From: Bythopirellula sp937925545 | Lineage (GTDB): Bacteria; Planctomycetota; Planctomycetia; Pirellulales; Lacipirellulaceae | NCBI GenBank assembly: GCA_937925545.1 | Contig: CALALR010000009.1 | Span: 1-64,000, forward strand | Direction of reading: 5' to 3' | DNA: 64,000 nt | In this document: piece by piece, positions 62,454 through 64,000 of the stretch | Position numbering within the stretch: the stretch's first letter is position 1 | Layout: each line of letters opens with the position of its first letter | Program-made: the position numbers and the translations under genes | Notes under the pieces: generated by a model | The model's database searches: none | What the model saw: only the letters and a program-made list of their open reading frames with translations | Told to the model about the DNA's origin: nothing

Positions 62454-63521
62454 CTACGCCAGCGCATCGAGCACCAGATCACCAATCTCGCTGGTGCTGT
62501 AGCCCATTTTGCCGGCAGATTGGCTTTTCATTTTCGTGCCGGTGACGTGCATGATCGCGCTCATTACACGCTCGGCGGCGGCGGCCTGGCCTAGTTGGTC
62601 GAGCATCATGCTCACAGCATTGATTGTGGCGATGGGGTTGATCTTGCCCGTGCCGGTGTATTTGGGGGCGCTGCCTCCCATGGGTTCAAACATGCTCACG
62701 CCACCCGGCTCGGGATTAATGTTACCCCCAGCGGCAACGCCCATACCGCCTTGGATAATGCCACTCAGGTCGGTGATAATATCGCCGAACATGTTGGTGG
62801 TGACTATCACGTCGTAGAACTCAGGATTCTTGACAATCCACATGCAGCAGGCATCGACGTGGTTATAATCGGTTTCCACGTCGGGGTAGTCGGCAGCCAC
62901 TTCGTTGAAGGTCCGCCACCAGAGGTCGTGCCCCGTGGTGAGCACATTAGTCTTGGCCACCAAAGTAAGTTTTTTGCCTTTGGGATTGTTGCGGTTCCGG
63001 GTGTATTCGAACGCATAGCGGATGCAGCGCTCGCAACCCTTGCGGGTGTAGATGGCTGTCTGTGTGGCTACCTCGCGGGGTGTGCCTTTGTGCATAAAGC
63101 CCCCGGCACCACAATAAAGGTCTTCGGTGTTCTCACGCACGACGACAAAATCGATGTCATCGGGTCCCTTGTCTTTGAGCGGGGTCTCGACGCCGGGAAA
63201 CAATTTGACGGGCCGCAGATTGATGTACTGATCGAGGCCGAAGCGGAGGTCCAAGAGGAGCTTACGCTCCAGGATTCCTGGGGCCACCTCTGGATGCCCC
63301 ACCGCACCAAGCAGGATCGCGTCGAACTTGCGAAGTTGATCGAGCCCATCCGCGGGAAGCGCCTCGCCTGTTTTCAGATAGCGGTCCCCGCCCCAATCGA
63401 GGTTCGTGAGTTCCAATTGATCGGCAAAGCCCTCAATTTTAGCCACCGACTTGAGTACCTTGACTCCTTCGGCTGCTACCTCAGGTCCCGTTCCGTCTCC
63501 ACCAATGATCGCTATTTTCAT
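62454..63521 (-). CDS. leuB: 3-isopropylmalate dehydrogenase-like enzyme
   Basis: A 355-residue beta-decarboxylating dehydrogenase. IAIIGGDGTGPEVAAEG opens it; LLGAVGHPEVAPG and INLRPVKLFPGVETPL are substrate-side segments, RENTEDLYCGAGG, MFGDIITDLSGIIQGG and EPMGGSAPKYTGTGKINP follow, the last binding NAD. The order fits LeuB (leucine) and also tartrate or homoisocitrate dehydrogenases, so the substrate is not certain; leuC, leuD and leuA are not nearby. All active-site Arg, Lys and Asp positions appear intact. Confidence 0.85.
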   Translation of the reverse strand: MKIAIIGGDGTGPEVAAEGVKVLKSVAKIEGFADQLELTNLDWGGDRYLKTGEALPADGLDQLRKFDAILLGAVGHPEVAPGILERKLLLDLRFGLDQYINLRPVKLFPGVETPLKDKGPDDIDFVVVRENTEDLYCGAGGFMHKGTPREVATQTAIYTRKGCERCIRYAFEYTRNRNNPKGKKLTLVAKTNVLTTGHDLWWRTFNEVAADYPDVETDYNHVDACCMWIVKNPEFYDVIVTTNMFGDIITDLSGIIQGGMGVAAGGNINPEPGGVSMFEPMGGSAPKYTGTGKINPIATINAVSMMLDQLGQAAAAERVMSAIMHVTGTKMKSQSAGKMGYSTSEIGDLVLDALA

Positions 63522-63587
63522 CGACTGTACCGCTATTTATTTAGGTTAAATTGAAGGCAAGAAACGGGCTATTGTAGCGGCGCGTGG

Positions 63588-63606
63588 CGCAGGCTTCCAG
63601 CCTGTG
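63588..63606. repeat. REP-like palindrome CAGGCT-TCC-AGCCTG
   Basis: An 8-bp stem with one G-T pair (CGCAGGCT and AGCCTGTG) and a TCC loop, in the gap between leuB and the MiaE-like gene. This word is a widespread dispersed element in planctomycete genomes, from memory. Only one copy is in the window. Confidence 0.55.
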
Positions 63607-63660
63607 ATTTTATTTGGCCTAAGCGACTCGCCTGCTGGGAGGTGGATTCTCCGTGGGAAT

Positions 63661-64000
63661 CTAGCTATGCATACGCGGCAAGGGTTCCCGTTCAGCCATG
63701 ATGGCAGCCTCGGCTTCGTAAAGTTCTGCGAGTCGCGATTCGACGATGTCGTCGGCAGCAAAATGTTTCGCCAGCCGGGTGTAGGTCGCATGATGACGGG
63801 CTTCGCTTTCGAACAGGCTTCGATAAAAAGTTGCTAGCTCGGGGTCCGAGACATGCTCAGCCAGGGCTTGGAATCGCTCGCAACTGCGGGCCTCGATCAG
63901 TCCGGCGATCAGTAGCCGATCGACGGCACGCTCCGGCTCACTCTTGCGGACCAAAGCATGCAAGCGAATTCCATACTGGCTCGGCTTGAGTCGGCGGAAA
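63661..64000 (-). CDS. miaE: MiaE-like tRNA hydroxylase (cut by window end)
   Basis: The reading frame continues to the right window edge, so the start is missing. The visible part contains LKPSQYGIRLHALVRKSEPE then DRLLIAGLIEARSCERFQAL and DPELATFYRSLFESEARHHA, matching MiaE, a diiron monooxygenase that hydroxylates ms2i6A37 of tRNA. The two ExxH-type iron ligands (EARSCERF and ESEARHH) are seen. The stop codon is at 63661-63663. Confidence 0.8.
   Translation of the reverse strand, partial: FRRLKPSQYGIRLHALVRKSEPERAVDRLLIAGLIEARSCERFQALAEHVSDPELATFYRSLFESEARHHATYTRLAKHFAADDIVESRLAELYEAEAAIMAEREPLPRMHS

Overview
The window looks like chromosomal DNA from a planctomycete, most likely the order Pirellulales. 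I infer this from lineage-typical protein signatures: a PEP-CTERM sorting tail, an N-terminal LEPR-XLL-type segment on a giant CSLREA/dockerin protein, secreted barrel-like proteins of types I associate with planctomycetes (DUF6268-like and DUF6666-like), a planctomycete-style ECF sigma factor and a MiaE-like tRNA hydroxylase. Short heptad repeats between genes and CAGGCT-AGCCTG palindromes also fit. No ribosomal RNA is present, so genus is not assigned. Genes are densely packed on both strands. I saw no insertion sequence, prophage, CRISPR array or obvious genomic island.

Layout. 0.1-7 kb: a DRE-TIM aldolase-like enzyme, a DUF3857/transglutaminase protein, two tandem paralogous secreted barrel-like proteins and an RlmM/FtsJ-like rRNA methyltransferase. 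7.1-10.3 kb: a nucleoside and base salvage cluster (cdd, hpt, CNT nucleoside transporter, upp) interrupted by heptad repeats. 10.5-11.4 kb: hemQ. 11.7-17.2 kb: the PrkA kinase-YeaH-SpoVR stress operon with two extra small genes. 17.2-18.3 kb: a long non-coding stretch with hairpins. 18.3-25 kb: secreted and envelope proteins, including a Cys-rich repeat protein, PDZ proteins, a putative lipoprotein and an HtrA-like protease. 25-32.4 kb: aldehyde dehydrogenase, 7Fe ferredoxin, ECF sigma factor, GNAT acetyltransferase, hemB, a TauE/SafE exporter and an aldo/keto reductase. 32.4-46.6 kb: a PEP-CTERM protein, ROK glucokinase, lepA, tRNA-Leu, an M28 peptidase, mnmE-yidC, tsaB and hemL. 46.9-51.9 kb: a Tyr-rich secreted peptide, then an arginine dihydrolase-like gene next to a LOR/SDH (ornithine cyclodeaminase-like) gene, and two envelope proteins. 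52.3-57.2 kb: the giant adhesin-like protein with a good sigma70-type promoter. 57.3-64 kb: an LplT-PlsC-acyl-ACP synthetase triple fusion, a shortened prepilin peptidase, an SGNH hydrolase, leuB and a MiaE-like gene cut by the window end.

How genes work together. cdd, hpt, the CNT transporter and upp make a coherent uptake and salvage module. PrkA, YeaH and SpoVR form a known co-expressed trio. The arginine dihydrolase-like and LOR/SDH genes together could convert arginine to ornithine and then proline; in cyanobacteria these two activities are fused in one protein (AgrE/ArgZ). hemL, hemB and hemQ belong to one pathway but lie far apart. The most interesting items are the split arginine-to-proline pair, a PDZ domain inside the periplasmic part of YidC, the heptad repeat family, the CDPGCG repeat protein and the extra members of the PrkA operon.
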